DNA from: Pyrocephalus nanus
Taxonomy: Eukaryota; Chordata; Aves; Passeriformes; Tyrannidae
Length of the DNA: 64,000 nt
Direction of reading: 5' to 3'
NCBI GenBank assembly: GCA_038380795.1
Contig: CM076266.1
Coordinates: 47,514,425-47,578,424 of the forward strand
Shown: positions 12,455 through 24,299 of the stretch, in pieces
How positions within the stretch are numbered: position 1 is the stretch's first letter
Layout of the letters: each line of letters begins with the position of its first letter
Made by a program: the position numbers and the translations under genes
Notes under the pieces: model-generated
The model's input: only the letters and a program-made list of their open reading frames with translations
Databases searched by the model: none
What the model was told of the DNA's origin: nothing

Positions 12455-13840
12455 GCCTCATTTTTAGAAAGGTAAATAAGGAAGACCCAGGGAACTACAG
12501 GCAGGTCAATCTCACTTCAATGCCTGGCAAGATCTGGAGCAGATCCTCCTGGAAACTATGTTAAGGTACATGGAAAATCATCAGGAGACTGGTGACAGCC
12601 AACATGGTTTCACTCAAAGCAAATCATGACAAGTTTGCTGGCTTTCTGCAATGGGGTTACAGCAGTGGTGGACAAGGGAAGGGCAGTAGACATCATCTAC
12701 CTAGACTTGTGCAAAGCATTTGACACTGTTCTGCACGACATCCTTGTCTCTTAACTGGAGAGACATGGAAGTGATGGACGGATGACTGGGTGGATAAAAA
12801 AAATGATTGGATGGTTGAAGTCAAAGAGCTGAGGTAAACAGCTCAATGTTCAAGTGGAGAACCAGTGATGAGTAGTGATCCTTCAGGGGCCAGTGTCGGG
12901 ACTAGCACTTTTTAACACATTTGTTGGTGATGTGGACAGCGGGATTGAGTGCACCCTCAGCATGTTTACCAACAACACCAAGCTGTGTTGTTCCGTCAGC
13001 TGCTGGAGGGAAGGGATACAATCCAGAGGGATCTTGACAGGTTTGAGAGGTGAGCCTATGAGAACCTCATCAAGGTCAAGAAGGCCAAGTGCAAAGTCCG
13101 GCACCTGTGTCAGAGCAATCCCAAGCACAAGTACAGACTGGGAGGAGAATGGATTGAGACTAGCCCTGAGGAGAAGGACTTGGGGGTGTCTGTGGACAAA
13201 AAGCTCAATATGACTTGGCAATGTGCACTTGCAGCTCAGAAGGCCAGCTGCATCCTGAGCCTCATCAAAAGAGGTGTGGCCAGCAGGTTGAGGGAAATTA
13301 ATCTGACCCTCTACTCTGCTCTTGTGAGACCCCAGCTGGAGTACTGGATCCAGCTCCGGGGCCCTCAACAGAAGAAAGATGTGGACCTGTTGGAATGAGT
13401 CCAGAAGAGGGCTGCTAAGTTGATCACTGGGCTGAAACATCTCTCCAGGGCAGATGGGCTGAAAGAGTTGGGGCTGTTCAGCTGGAGAAGAGAAGGCTCT
13501 GGGGAGACTTTATAGCAGCCTTCTGGTACCTGAAGGGAGCCTCTAAGAAAGATGGAGAGAGACTTCAGAAGGGCATGTAGTGACAGGACAAGGGCAAATG
13601 GCCATAGGCTGAAAAAGGGTAGATTTAGATTGGATTTTAGGAAAAAATTCTTTACTATGAGGGTGGTGAGGCACTGGAACAGGTTGACCAGAGAAGCTTT
13701 TGTTGCCCCATTCCTGGAAGTGTTCAGCAACCTGGTGAAACCTTAGTGAAAGGTGCCACTGCCTGTGGCAGGGGTTGGAGCTAGATGATCTTTGAGGTCT
13801 CTTCCAACCAAAACCATTGGATGATTCTGTGATTCTAAAT
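12455..13840 (+). mobile_element. CR1 LINE fragment with decayed reverse transcriptase
   Basis: A 5'-truncated CR1 non-LTR retrotransposon on the plus strand, about 1.4 kb, covering the middle and 3' part of the second ORF plus the 3' UTR. The reverse-transcriptase palm motif A is readable near 12690-12735 as [11 protein letters not shown]. Further on, a segment LQGPVSGLALFN corresponds to the conserved PQG-containing motif, and the catalytic box reads FTNNT at about 12965-12980, where active CR1 copies have an F/YADD-type box; both aspartates are lost. Later pieces of the ORF lie in other frames (for example VSVDKKLN near 13185 and RHWNRL near 13670), so there are several frameshifts. The copy ends with the standard CR1 terminus, gaggtctcttccaacc followed by gattctgtgattct. 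It is dead. Long minus-strand frames across it are antisense shadows. Confidence 0.93.
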
Positions 13841-14542
13841 CACTTTACCTTAGAATGAGCAACAAATTTATTTGGAAAGTAATATTTAATTCTTAAAAAT
13901 TATTTCTTTCAATAAAGTATTTTGATTTAAGTTAACTTTCTTCTTAACGTTACTTTATTTCTTAAATTATGGCTTTAGGTTTTGCAGTTGTTGGCACTCA
14001 TAAACCATGTATTGCCGGTCTTGAGCTGGAATGCATCAGCCACATTATTATGAATAGGCATGAATATGTTCTGTTCACTTTATAATCTCTGTCTCTGCCC
14101 TCCCACTTTCAACACCACAATAACTCTTCCTCCATAGTCTTTATTAGGAAAGAAGCAAAGTAGTTGTCTATGCATAGAGGATAGGCTGTGTTGACTGGCT
14201 CTCCTGAGATAACTGCCTCCATGAAGACATTGATTTAAGGCTTCTTTCTCCAAGTACTTTGTCTGGTGTTTTCAGGAGCTGTCTGGGATAGCTGATATTC
14301 CGTCTGATCTGACTGAGATCAGTTACCAGTTCAGAACTTATTGACTGGAAGTAGACTGAGTCACATGGAGAAAACAATTGCACAAGGTTATAGTTTAGTG
14401 GTCTTCTGTACAATATTGGCAATGGGTGAGTGTAAACACACCTCAGATATTCAAGTGCTCTGGCACACACTGTTGCTGTCTAGATTCCACAGTCACTTTT
14501 GTCCAGAGTAAACCTGCTCTTTGCCCCAAAGGCAGATCTTAT

Positions 14543-14875
14543 CACTCTTTATGATTACCTGAAAAGAGGTTGTATTAGGTGGGAGTCTGTCTCTTCTCTC
14601 AAGTAAAGAGCAGTAGAACAAGAAGAACTGGCCTCAAGTTGCTCCAGGAGAGTTTTATATTGGCTGTTAGGAAATATTTCTTCACTGAAAAGGGTAGTCA
14701 AGCACTGGAACAGGCTGCCCAAGGAAGTGACTGAGTCGCTATCCCGGGAAATGTTTAAAAGATGTGTAGATGTTGGGGGGACATGGTTTAGTGGTCGACT
14801 TGGCAGGGTTAAACCGTTGGACTCCATGATCTTAAAGGTCTTTTTCAACCTAAACAGTATTATGAGTCTGTGATT
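14543..14875 (+). mobile_element. CR1 LINE 3' end fragment
   Basis: Plus-strand CR1 piece covering the last part of ORF2 and the 3' UTR. Recognisable blocks are acctgaaaagaggttgta, the stretch around ggaaatatttcttcactgaa, the block encoding HWNRLP-like residues (aagcactggaacaggctgcc), and the terminus cttaaaggtctttttcaacc followed by degenerate tatgagtctgtgatt repeats. The frame is broken. It is more diverged than the copy at 30.2 kb and probably belongs to a different CR1 subfamily from the 12.5-kb copy, 700 bp upstream. Confidence 0.9.
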
Positions 14876-16943
14876 TCTCTCCTCCTCCTCCTTCTCTGTG
14901 GTGGCACCAGCACTCATGAGGCTCATGCGATCAAGATCACAGAGAAGTGCAAGCTGAAAACTAGTTAGTGATTTGATGGGTTAGCTACTCAAGGCTCTCT
15001 AATTAGCCTGAATTTATTGCAAAGAGCTGTTTTCTGTTTAGTGGCCTTGCTCTACCAATCCAAATATCTTGTATTCTTTACTAATGTGGCTCAAGGGGGA
15101 TCTCTGAGCTACGAAGTTCAGAGACCTCCATTCACATCAGACTACTATAACACTTTGGAAAAATCTCTGAAGCCTCTGTTTCAAGAGAAAGAAAGAAGGG
15201 GTGTGTGTGTCTTGAGGAGGGAAGCTCTGCTAAAAGGGGTTGGATACAACTCCTGCTACCTGTGTGTAGTTTTGCAGAATTCTTGCCTTTTGAGCTAAGA
15301 AGGCATGATTGTGATGTGCCCCGAACCTATTGCAGCAGCCCTCTTCAGCCTCTAATGATGGTCAACACAGATGACATGAGAGCTTTTGATTAACAAGATA
15401 ATAAATACAAAGGCATTTGTCCTCCAGAAGTTCTGTCCCTGTACTTTCCAAGGCAGCAAATTCCCAAAGGCCAGATTGGAAGCAACTGAGTTAGTAGGTA
15501 CTTCCTAGCAGAGATCTTTTCCTCCAAGTGCCATGAAACTTTAATGGAACTGAAGTCCAAACTGCCGTGCTTTAAAATGCACAATTTTCCTACTATCACA
15601 GCTGCTGTTAGGATGTACTCTAAGATTGTTTGTTTGTTTTTTTTTTTTTTTTTTAAAAAGCGCAATATTTCGTACCTGTAACTGCTGGTGCCTTAATGTA
15701 CCTTCAAAGGCAACCAGTCTGTTTGTCTATCTTCAAGAAGAAAAAACTGTCACACACACAAAAAGGTCTCCATTAATGTTTGGTTTTCTTTTTTTCTTAT
15801 AAATGTTGTAATTTTTCTCCTCATCCTATAAAATTATGATAAATGAGAACAAAGAATATGATTTTCCTTTGTATATGATGAATATTTGCAAAAACAAAGC
15901 ACAAAGCATCACTCTCATAGGTAACGGACTAGTGAAAATCACAGGAAAATAAACAAGGAACTGATTACAGCAGAAATCGTAGTCTGGAATATTTTCCCAT
16001 TTGTGTCTAGGCATGAATAATTTAGCACAAATCACAGGACCTGCTCCAGACTTTAACTCATGTAATGAACGCCCAAGTGTTGTCCAGAATCAAGATATAA
16101 GCATATAGTTATGAACACTTGTAGTAATGAAAACCATAGGCAAATTTTTTTGTTGTAAAAATGCATAGCCTTCCTCTGTGACTTTACTTTTGCAAAAAAA
16201 GGATAGTGATGCACTTTAAGCCAGTAGTGATAATTGTTTAATAAAAAAATGAAAACTGATATGTTAAAATTATACAGCTTCAAGTCTTTTTCAGTCTTCA
16301 CTCCCTATGAACAACATATGAACGAATGGAAAAGGCATGGAATTGCGTGATACTCAAAATAGTAATTTTGCAGTAACATCACAATATTCATATTTAGTAT
16401 GCTAGGAAAAATGAAGTAATTGCTGAACTAGCTAATAATGTTTCATGTGTTGAAAACTAAGAACTCCTACCCGGAACTGTAAGAAACCAAATGCCTGGCA
16501 CTGTTATGGTCTCTTCGTTTTGTAGGATCTGTAAGGTCAATTGCTCTCCTATCAAGCACAATGATTCTTATCTTTGATTCTCTTTCCGGTTTGACATGGT
16601 TGCTGGAAGAATTCCCCTTCCTGACATGCAGAGATGGTCATAAAATATACCTGCACAGCTTCACTAGTTTTAATCTCACAGTAAAGTATTCTTAACAGCA
16701 AAGTGCTATTGGAGGCTGTGTAGTTATCAACAGTACCACAAGGTGTCTGTAGTGCTGAAGAAAAGAATTCATTTGAAATACAGCTTGAGGATTTTTTAGG
16801 GAAACTTGACCACACTTGCACAGTGAGGAAGAGGGAGGAAGCGTAGTGATTACAAGTAATGAATATAATACATTTGCTGCTTTCTAATAGGTGCATTATA
16901 GGAATGGGTTGTAGAACTCATATAGAATATAGGACTGAAAACA
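14876..16943. other. Non-coding DNA, no recognised element
   Basis: No gene or mobile-element signature is apparent. It contains a 15628-15654 T tract preceded by TTTG units. Open frames are short and lysine- or phenylalanine-rich as expected from AT-rich DNA. Confidence 0.55.
15628..15654. repeat. Poly(T) tract with leading TTTG units
   Basis: Two or three GTTT units followed by about 18 consecutive T. Read on the minus strand it is A-rich, but no SINE or processed-transcript body is recognisable beside it. Confidence 0.75.
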
Positions 16944-17345
16944 TAGAAACATGGAAAGATAGGGTTGGGAGGGATCTCAAAGAGTCAGCTAGTGCTGCAG
17001 CTGTATCTATGTTATTCTTGGCAAGTGTTTGAGAAAACCCCTTGAGTGACAACAGACGAATACACAGAAATAAGATTCCCCTTCATCTTCAAGAAATCTC
17101 TGCCAGGGTCTCACTAGACTTTGCAGTGGATTTTTTTTTTTTAAACTCAGTCTTTCTTGCTCAATGTCCCACCCCTACGGACTCAATCTTTCCTTTATTT
17201 CCTTTATTCTTTCATTATGTTCCTGTGAATTTTGTCCAGTGGGCCCATATCTCTCTTGAAGTACAGTGCCCCAGGCTGAACTCAGCTCTTTGATGGAAAA
17301 CTTCTCAGCCCTGAGAAGAGAATAGGGTCTGTGTGCTTTGTTAGC
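16944..17345 (-). mobile_element. Possible old CR1-like LINE remnant, minus strand
   Basis: The left edge (acatagaaacatggaaagat, then agggttgggagggatctcaaag) resembles the reverse complement of a CR1-type 3' terminus, in which short repeats precede ggttggaagggatct. Near 17250-17290 the segment tctctcttgaagtacagtgcc followed by ccaggctgaactcagctctttg resembles the reverse complement of the CR1 ORF2 3' region. The intervening sequence is much degraded. This is a by-eye resemblance and the limits are approximate. Confidence 0.45.
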
Positions 17346-17835
17346 CCTGTGTTTGATTTTTGGGAGGTACTTGCATTTCCTTAATATTTTTAATTTTCAT
17401 TCAACTTTCCACTTTTAAAAAATCTCCTTTTTCTTTTTCAGTGTAAAATTTATTTCTTGTCCAATTGATTTTTCTGGACCAAATGAAGTACCTCATTGTC
17501 CCTGCACCATGACGTGCCAGAGCTTTATCTCCAACTTTTAAAGATATGATTGAACTCTAATCTTCACAATGACTGATATTGTTCTCAAAGTGGTCATGTC
17601 TTCAGACTGCTGGTTATGACATTAAAGATATCTTGAATGCAGCTGAGATCTCTGCAGAACTTTACTTAATGCAGTCTTCCATTCTTACAGTAAATCACTT
17701 ACATTTGTTCTCAGGGAATGGCTTTCCACTCACCCTCCAGTAGTTTATTTTAGGCTGTAATCACCTAGTCTGGTGGTGGATTAATTAATGCTGATTGCAA
17801 TGTGTTTCCTGGTTTCTTTGTTTATTTGGGCTTTG

Positions 17836-17891
17836 GTTGTTTTTTTTTTGTTGTTGTTGTTGTTGTTTTTGTTTTGTTGGGTTTTTTTTTC
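17836..17891. repeat. (TTG)n with flanking T tracts
   Basis: Six or seven perfect TTG units between two T runs, then GTTTTGTTGGG. The Phe/Leu-rich frame over it, which superficially resembles a membrane segment, comes from this repeat. Confidence 0.85.
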
Positions 17892-20800
17892 CCCAGAAAG
17901 TTGCAAACAATTTGCTGAATCGCGATTAGCATTTTTTTCAGGTTACCTGAAGTTTAACTACTGGGTTTTTGATTCTCCAGTTCTTCCTTTTTCATTTTTT
18001 AAAGATGTATTGGGTCTGGCTGAGATTGAATTCATTTCCCCATAGCAGCCCTCACAGTGCTGTGAATTGCACTGGTAGCTAGAAAGGTTTGATAACACCA
18101 GTGTTTTGGCTGCTGCTGAACAATGCTGACACAGCACAAGCACTGTCTCTCAAGATTCCTTCCCACCGCCCCATCAAGGACAAGATCCTAGGAGAGGACC
18201 CAACTGTGCCAGCTGACCCAAATTAACCAAAGAGATATTCCATACCATACAATGTCAACTTAGATATAACTCTTCACTTGTTCATGCAAACTTTTGCTTT
18301 TTGCCTTATCTCAACCTACAAGTCATTTTCCCTCCTATTCTCTCTCCCTTGTCCAGCTGGGAAGGGGAGTGATAGAGCAGTATGGCACCCACCCCAAAAG
18401 ACAAGCCTCGTGTGCTGTTGAATATCACATTTCTCCTTAAATAACTAAAAATAATTGTTAGAAGTGCGGAGAATTATTATCCAACCTTTTTAGGTATCAT
18501 GGGATGAAATCATTGGAAACAGATGAATCAAATATGAAATACTGGAAGATGAGGTCTTTCTTTTCTGCCACATATTAATTATGCTACTTCATTTAATAGT
18601 GCTCTTTTTAATGAAGATTATCTGAGTGAAAATCATTATCTTAGTCTTCCCTTAAACTCTGGATATTCTTTTTTTTTTTTCAGGTGTTAATTGCAGCTCA
18701 TTCTATTCCTTGCCTTTCCAAGCAGTTATGCTATATCTCTGTATTAATGCCTGGTAGCTCAGCCTTTCTTTTTATTTCTGTCTTTTAACTCAAATCTATG
18801 ACTGTTAATTATTTTGTCAAAATGATCTTATACTATACGTCCTATGCCCCCTCCACAATTGTATAATCAGCTCATATTCTTAATAATTATTAGTTAATAT
18901 TCTTGTTCTCTTTTAACTTTTTCCTTTAGCCCTGACAGAAGGTGTTATCGATAAATCCTCTGAGTTTAATGGTATCTACCTTTCTGGAATCTGTAATTCT
19001 GGCTTTTCTTTAATTTCTTCTTCTTTAATGATAGTGAACTTTGTCATTGAATGGCCATTCTCACCTCAGTTACCTTCTACTTTGAGAGAGACATTTTCTA
19101 CTCTTTATCAGAGGTATATCTGAAACCATCCCTTCTAATTGCTCTCTCCACCTATTGTATCAGATCATTACAGTATCTTTCAGGAGCTGGATGGACATGT
19201 CTATTTGGTATCTGAGTAATTAAAATATCCACTAATGTCAACATATCACATGAGGGATGTTTTTGTAAGAGCTTCAACAAAAAAGCTTCATACGTATGAT
19301 CTTCTTTATGTGTTCATCAGCATTATGAAGTGTCTATTTTTCACTTTAATCATTACTTAGAAACCTTCAGCAGAACATGCTACCAACTAAATCAAAGCAT
19401 TTGTATATATCATTGACTTAAAGAGCAATGTTTGCTTCCTTTTTGCCTTGCCTCTAATTTCTGAAGAAGCTGTTCTCTTGTAGGATAATATTTGTCCAAG
19501 TCAGTTGTCCCATTAAGTCTCTGTTATAAGAGCCCTGTCAAGCTGTATCCATGAGCAAGTGCAGGCACAGATGAGTAAACTTGCAGGAAGGTAGGAATGG
19601 TTAACAGTGGCTGAAAGCCAGTTACAAAGTGTGCATCTTAATCCCAGGTTAGACTTGACTCAATCTCTGTTCCAAGTCATCATTTGCTATCCAAATTCTC
19701 CTCTGCACTGTTGGCTTGTGGGCACTTTAACCATGTTTGCACACTTCCACTATTTAACAACGCTGTTAGTATAACTGATATTGAGGAAGAAATTTATTTC
19801 TCATTTGGAAATACACTTGAGCTTAATGAGCAAATTATTTGCATGGATAGTTTGTACATAATTTAAGACCTGTTCAAGTCTATTTGAGATATGCAATCAT
19901 TTAAAAAGAAGTAAGGGATAAAAGGGAAGTGAAACCTGATCCTTTCATCCTTAATTCCTGTAAATAGCATGTGTATCCTCTGTGATCCATGCTAAGAGAT
20001 GCAGAGCAACGTCTGCAGATTTACAGCAGGATTTTTGGTTCTTACTGAATAATAATAAAGGTATTACTTCTATTAGTGAGCTGGTGGATGAATGATTTTT
20101 ATACTGATGCTTTTAGGATATACATTTTCTTCTTTATGTTCTTCTGTCTTTTGGGGGTTCCTCTCTGATACCTGAAAGATAAAGATTTAAGATTTATTAT
20201 CAAAATCTTGGTAAGAATAGATTATTTAATCAGCCACCCACATCACATTCTCAGCTGAAAGCTTGATTTTGGAGTGGTGGGAAGATAGTAATGAGGAGAA
20301 TTACAATACAAAAAGAAATCACTGCAGTAAAGCTCTAATAAAAAATCCACAAAAGTCAAGCTACTAAGTTCTTCCTGTCATACTCCATTGCCTTTACAGG
20401 GAGACTTTTAGTCTTTAAAGTACTTTCAAGTGCTGAAAGTAAAGACGAGGCCAGTGTCCTTTACCATTACTGTCAAGCCATCAGCTGGGGTGGTTGATGG
20501 GGAGAGGAGATGAGTGTAGCAATGACTTTTCAAGCTCTGGGTGTTTTGTAGAAGCACTGAAATCACCTGGAGGTGTGTGGAAATGTTGCCAACCTTGGAA
20601 GATATTTGCACATCAGTTTGTACATTGAGCTTTTGATTAGCTCAAAGTGTACAGCCTTTATTAACATTTATTACAGTTTTACCTATAGGCAGTAGTGACA
20701 AGTCCCACATCACAGCATAGCAACATTTGAGCTAAACTGATTGAAAGACATTCTTCCCCAAAACTCAAAAAATTATCCAGCAAGTCTTGCCTGTTTTGAC

Positions 20801-21476
20801 TTGAGGAATCTACAATAACCACAAATTTGGACCCAAACTCAGAAAGTACCACAGAGGCCAGAGGATGCCTTTAGTGGCCACGGTAGCTGTGGATCCAGCC
20901 CTTACTGCTCAAAAGCAGCCTCCTAAAGCAGCAGCTCTACTTGCTGATGTCCTCACTGTCTCCACCATAAGCCCATCCTCAACAAATAAGAGGTGAAGCA
21001 AAGAGATACTGTGCCCGTCTTCTTCCTGTCACATGAAAACAGCTATCCTAGTCTCAGTGGTGACCTCTGGGAAGAAGAAACCATGTTGTAATTGTTCAGT
21101 GATAAAAATCTCTCTTGACAAGTTCCTATGGGCCATCAAGCCACTAGGCATGCAACTGGTAACATAAGATTGTCCTGGCAGCAGGGGGCAAGGACATTCC
21201 TTTAATGGTTATGGCATGAAATGGATGGGCTCTGACTGCTTTAAAATTGCTTTCAGATGCTCTTTTATATCTAGACTGAGGCACTGAAAGACTGAAGGCT
21301 CTACAGAGCAGTCACTGTTTTATGCCTCTATATATTGTGTAGTGTAGCAGAGCCATCATCAGTTAGACCGTCAGGGTACATTTATGAAACCAAACCATCA
21401 ACCAGACACAACTACCAGTGCATGGTGGCCCAGGACTCCTGAATCAAAGTACTTCAAAGGAGGAGAACAAGTATTT

Positions 21477-21512
21477 CAAACAAAACAAACCAACCAACCA
21501 AACAAACAAAAA
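21477..21512. repeat. (AAAC)/(AACC)n simple repeat
   Basis: Tandem CAAA and CCAA tetramers with single-base interruptions. Confidence 0.8.
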
Positions 21513-22944
21513 GCAAGTCAACCTTTTCAAACTGGGCTAATGGCCAAATCCTTGTTTTGATAAGGAGCCTGAAGGTCTGAGTAATGGAAACAGAAGACCG
21601 TGAGTCCATCAGCATCAAGATAACTAAATACACACCCCAAATCAGTCATCCAGCTTGGAAGCTCTTTGTCTGTGCTCTGTTTCCAGAAACAGAACATAAA
21701 AATTTGAAATTTATTTCTAGTCTTATATAAATGATAGCAATATATATTTTAAAAATACGAAATATAAAATATAGTACCCATAGAAAGCAAATGAAGATGT
21801 TTGGCATTTCCTGATTTTTCAATGTGTTATGTGTACTCTATTGTTTATGGCAATAACAACTCACACTACTTTCCAGAGCTGAATTAACCTGCTGTAAAAT
21901 TTGCAGTGTGTTTGTATCTCACACTATGTTAAGAATAGCATATTTTCCATAAATCTCTATAACTTTTAATTGTTGAATTAAATGAAAGTTTCATATAAAA
22001 GAGCATGGTTGCAAAATCATACCAGAGGATTTTTCATTTCAATATTTTATTAACATTTCTCTCACTTCTGCTTGGATAGTATCACTCTACTTTCTCAAGG
22101 CAAATATATACTGCTGGAACTTTGGTTGGGAACCATCTTCACACAGCTTGAATGGAAAGAGAGCACACTCTGCTGGCTGAAGTTTTCCCATGATATTAAA
22201 GTAATGCTGTGATCAATTTCAAAATTACTAACGACAAAGTTTGTTCAGAATTCATTGCTCATTGGCAACATCATAGTGATTTAGAAGATGTTTATAGCTA
22301 TGTTTTTTTTTTATTTTAAATTGGATTAACTTACTGATACAAAACACATATTTAAACCACTTCAGATACTTAAAATATATGGCTAAAGTGCATAATTTTT
22401 AATATAATCAGATTCCGCAGGGTTTTGGGGCATACAGTGTGACCAGCAGAAAGACTCCTGTTATTGTTACAATGTTGAAATATGTCTCATTTGGGAAATT
22501 CCACTTTTAAGTGACTGGGGGTGTAACTCACATAAAGTTTTATGAAAGTTTTAACATTTAATTAACTTCCTGAGGCTGAGAACATCAGTTATCTGAAATT
22601 TAACTTGCCCATATAGGAAGTGTTCTGTTTGACCCGCAAAGAACTGCAAATAGAGCCACCAACACTTCAGAATGCCTCAGAGTAAAGATCATCTCCATCA
22701 AAAATCATCTGAGAGGACTAGCCCAGGATTTAAATTTTGTGAAATGAGATAAAACTGACTGCACTAAGAAGAATTCAAAGTAATCCATTCAGCTGGTTGG
22801 GATCATTCGGTCCTGGTGTAACTCATAACTGATTCAATTTATTTTAGCTGCATACACTCCACGTATTCACAATCTTTTTCACTTCCTAGTAGGTCTTAAC
22901 TATTGTCACAGAGAGTGATACTCAACAGTGCATTAGTCTGTGCT

Positions 22945-23346
22945 TTATCTTTGTTCTGAAGCTTTCTCTGAGCTTGCACTTGGATGCAGGAGCATTTCAG
23001 TGATGCTGTCATGGAAGCACTGATCCTCTCTACCTAACAGCTCACATTTTGCCTCAAGAACTTCACAGCCCTCCCTGTCTTCGTCAGTGCAATCCAAGGT
23101 GTCTGAAAAGTGATTCTTCTGCCACCATTTGCTGTGTTTTCCTATCATCATGGACCAAAGAAAGAGTGTTTTCATTTCAAAAGGGCTAATAGGCATCATC
23201 TTGGGTGAGGGAGGAAGTTTTGCCTTGATTCTTTCCAGTAGACACTCTTTTGCCCCAGAAGACTCTGAGGTGAATAAGCTAGCAGTGGAACTATTCTGTT
23301 GCACATCTTTGTCTCCTGAGGTCCTCTGATTCAGCATTTTGCCCAT
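22945..23346 (-). CDS. Hypothetical 133-codon ORF, unrecognised
   Basis: A single uninterrupted minus-strand frame starting at ATG (23346), with an in-frame TGA 21 bases upstream, and ending in TAA. It is hydrophilic and serine/glutamate-rich. The order is an N-terminal segment (MGKMLNQRTSGDKDVQQ), a central basic and proline-containing part (KAKLPPSPKMMPISPF), a Trp pair (KWWQKNHF), and an acidic cysteine-containing C-terminal part (LDCTDEDREGCEVLEAKCEL). There is no signal peptide and no membrane segment. I recognise no domain. The composition is more protein-like than other frames nearby, but this is not proof: it may be a terminal exon, a retrocopy remnant or chance. No promoter or poly(A) signal stands out next to it. 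Confidence 0.25.
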   Translation of the reverse strand: MGKMLNQRTSGDKDVQQNSSTASLFTSESSGAKECLLERIKAKLPPSPKMMPISPFEMKTLFLWSMMIGKHSKWWQKNHFSDTLDCTDEDREGCEVLEAKCELLGREDQCFHDSITEMLLHPSASSEKASEQR

Positions 23347-24299
23347 GAGATAGTGATATGTCCCTCAGGATGAGGAGCTGTCTTCTCCATGTGCATGTGT
23401 GTGTATTCCTTCTCTGCAAAAACCTTAACTGCCCATCTGAGATCTGGTGCAGTGAACTACAGGATTCCATACCCCCAGTGAATTTAAACTCCATTCTGGT
23501 TTCCTGGAAGGATTTATTTTTGTGTATAATTTGGAAATTCACTTCAGACTAGCTACTGTGTCATACTTCTATAAACACTTATTAAAAAAAAATCATAGAT
23601 ATAATCATTAATTGCCATATGTGATATTAAATGACAAAGTATTTCTCTGCTATGAAGTAAATATTCAAAAGAAAGCTACAAGTTTTGAAATTAGAATTGA
23701 TATTTTTCTTTTGAATTTTTAACCTTTCCTAAATTTTGCTATTTTTTTCAGCCTTCTCAATGCAGCAGTACCAGGACCTTATCAGACTCTATGTTGTGCT
23801 GCTGCATTTCCAGTCTTCTAAAGTTTTAGTCTTTAATCTCATCATGAGTTGATATCTTACCCTTGCTCTAAAAACACAACAGAATAAATTCTATTCATGA
23901 TTAAAATGTTAATTTTTTCTCAAGCCATCTTCTAATTTGAACCAATAGCCCAAGATATTGCACAGCAGACATATATCATGCAGTCCAGTGGATCCTTAAT
24001 GTCGCACGATGACAATACAAACACATTAATTCTGTTTAATAATGCATAGTTGCTCTTTGAAATACTTTGTTGTGTTTTTTTCAGTGAATATTATTTATAT
24101 TGTAAATACCACTAACATATATTTTTTATTGGATCATTGCCACTTGTACTGATTAGAGTTTTCTCTACCATTGCCACAGAATTTTTTACTTTCTCAGCAC
24201 AAGTTCCAGACAAGATCTGTAAGAGCAGAAGCATCACTGGCTTGATTTTGTGAGGAGCTGAGCACTTGATTTCAATGAGAACTGTAAGCCTTTAGCCCT

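Larger units (their letters stand above)
17346..24299. other. Non-coding DNA apart from one candidate ORF
   Basis: About 7 kb without a recognisable mobile element. Simple repeats occur at 17836-17891 and 21477-21512. The only notable frame is the 133-codon minus-strand ORF at 22945-23346, described separately. Very AT-rich parts lie at 18.8-19.1 kb, 21.7-22.0 kb and 23.6-24.1 kb. Confidence 0.55.

Noticed and set aside
12883..13440. 185-codon minus-strand open frame, the longest in the window
   Set aside because: It is antisense to the CR1 reverse-transcriptase region and reflects the LINE codon pattern, not a separate gene.
13365..13730. 121-codon minus-strand open frame
   Set aside because: Antisense to the CR1 ORF2 C-terminus and 3' UTR.
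17788..18045. Hydrophobic N-terminus resembling a signal peptide or membrane segment
   Set aside because: The Leu/Phe run is a translation of the TTG and T repeats.
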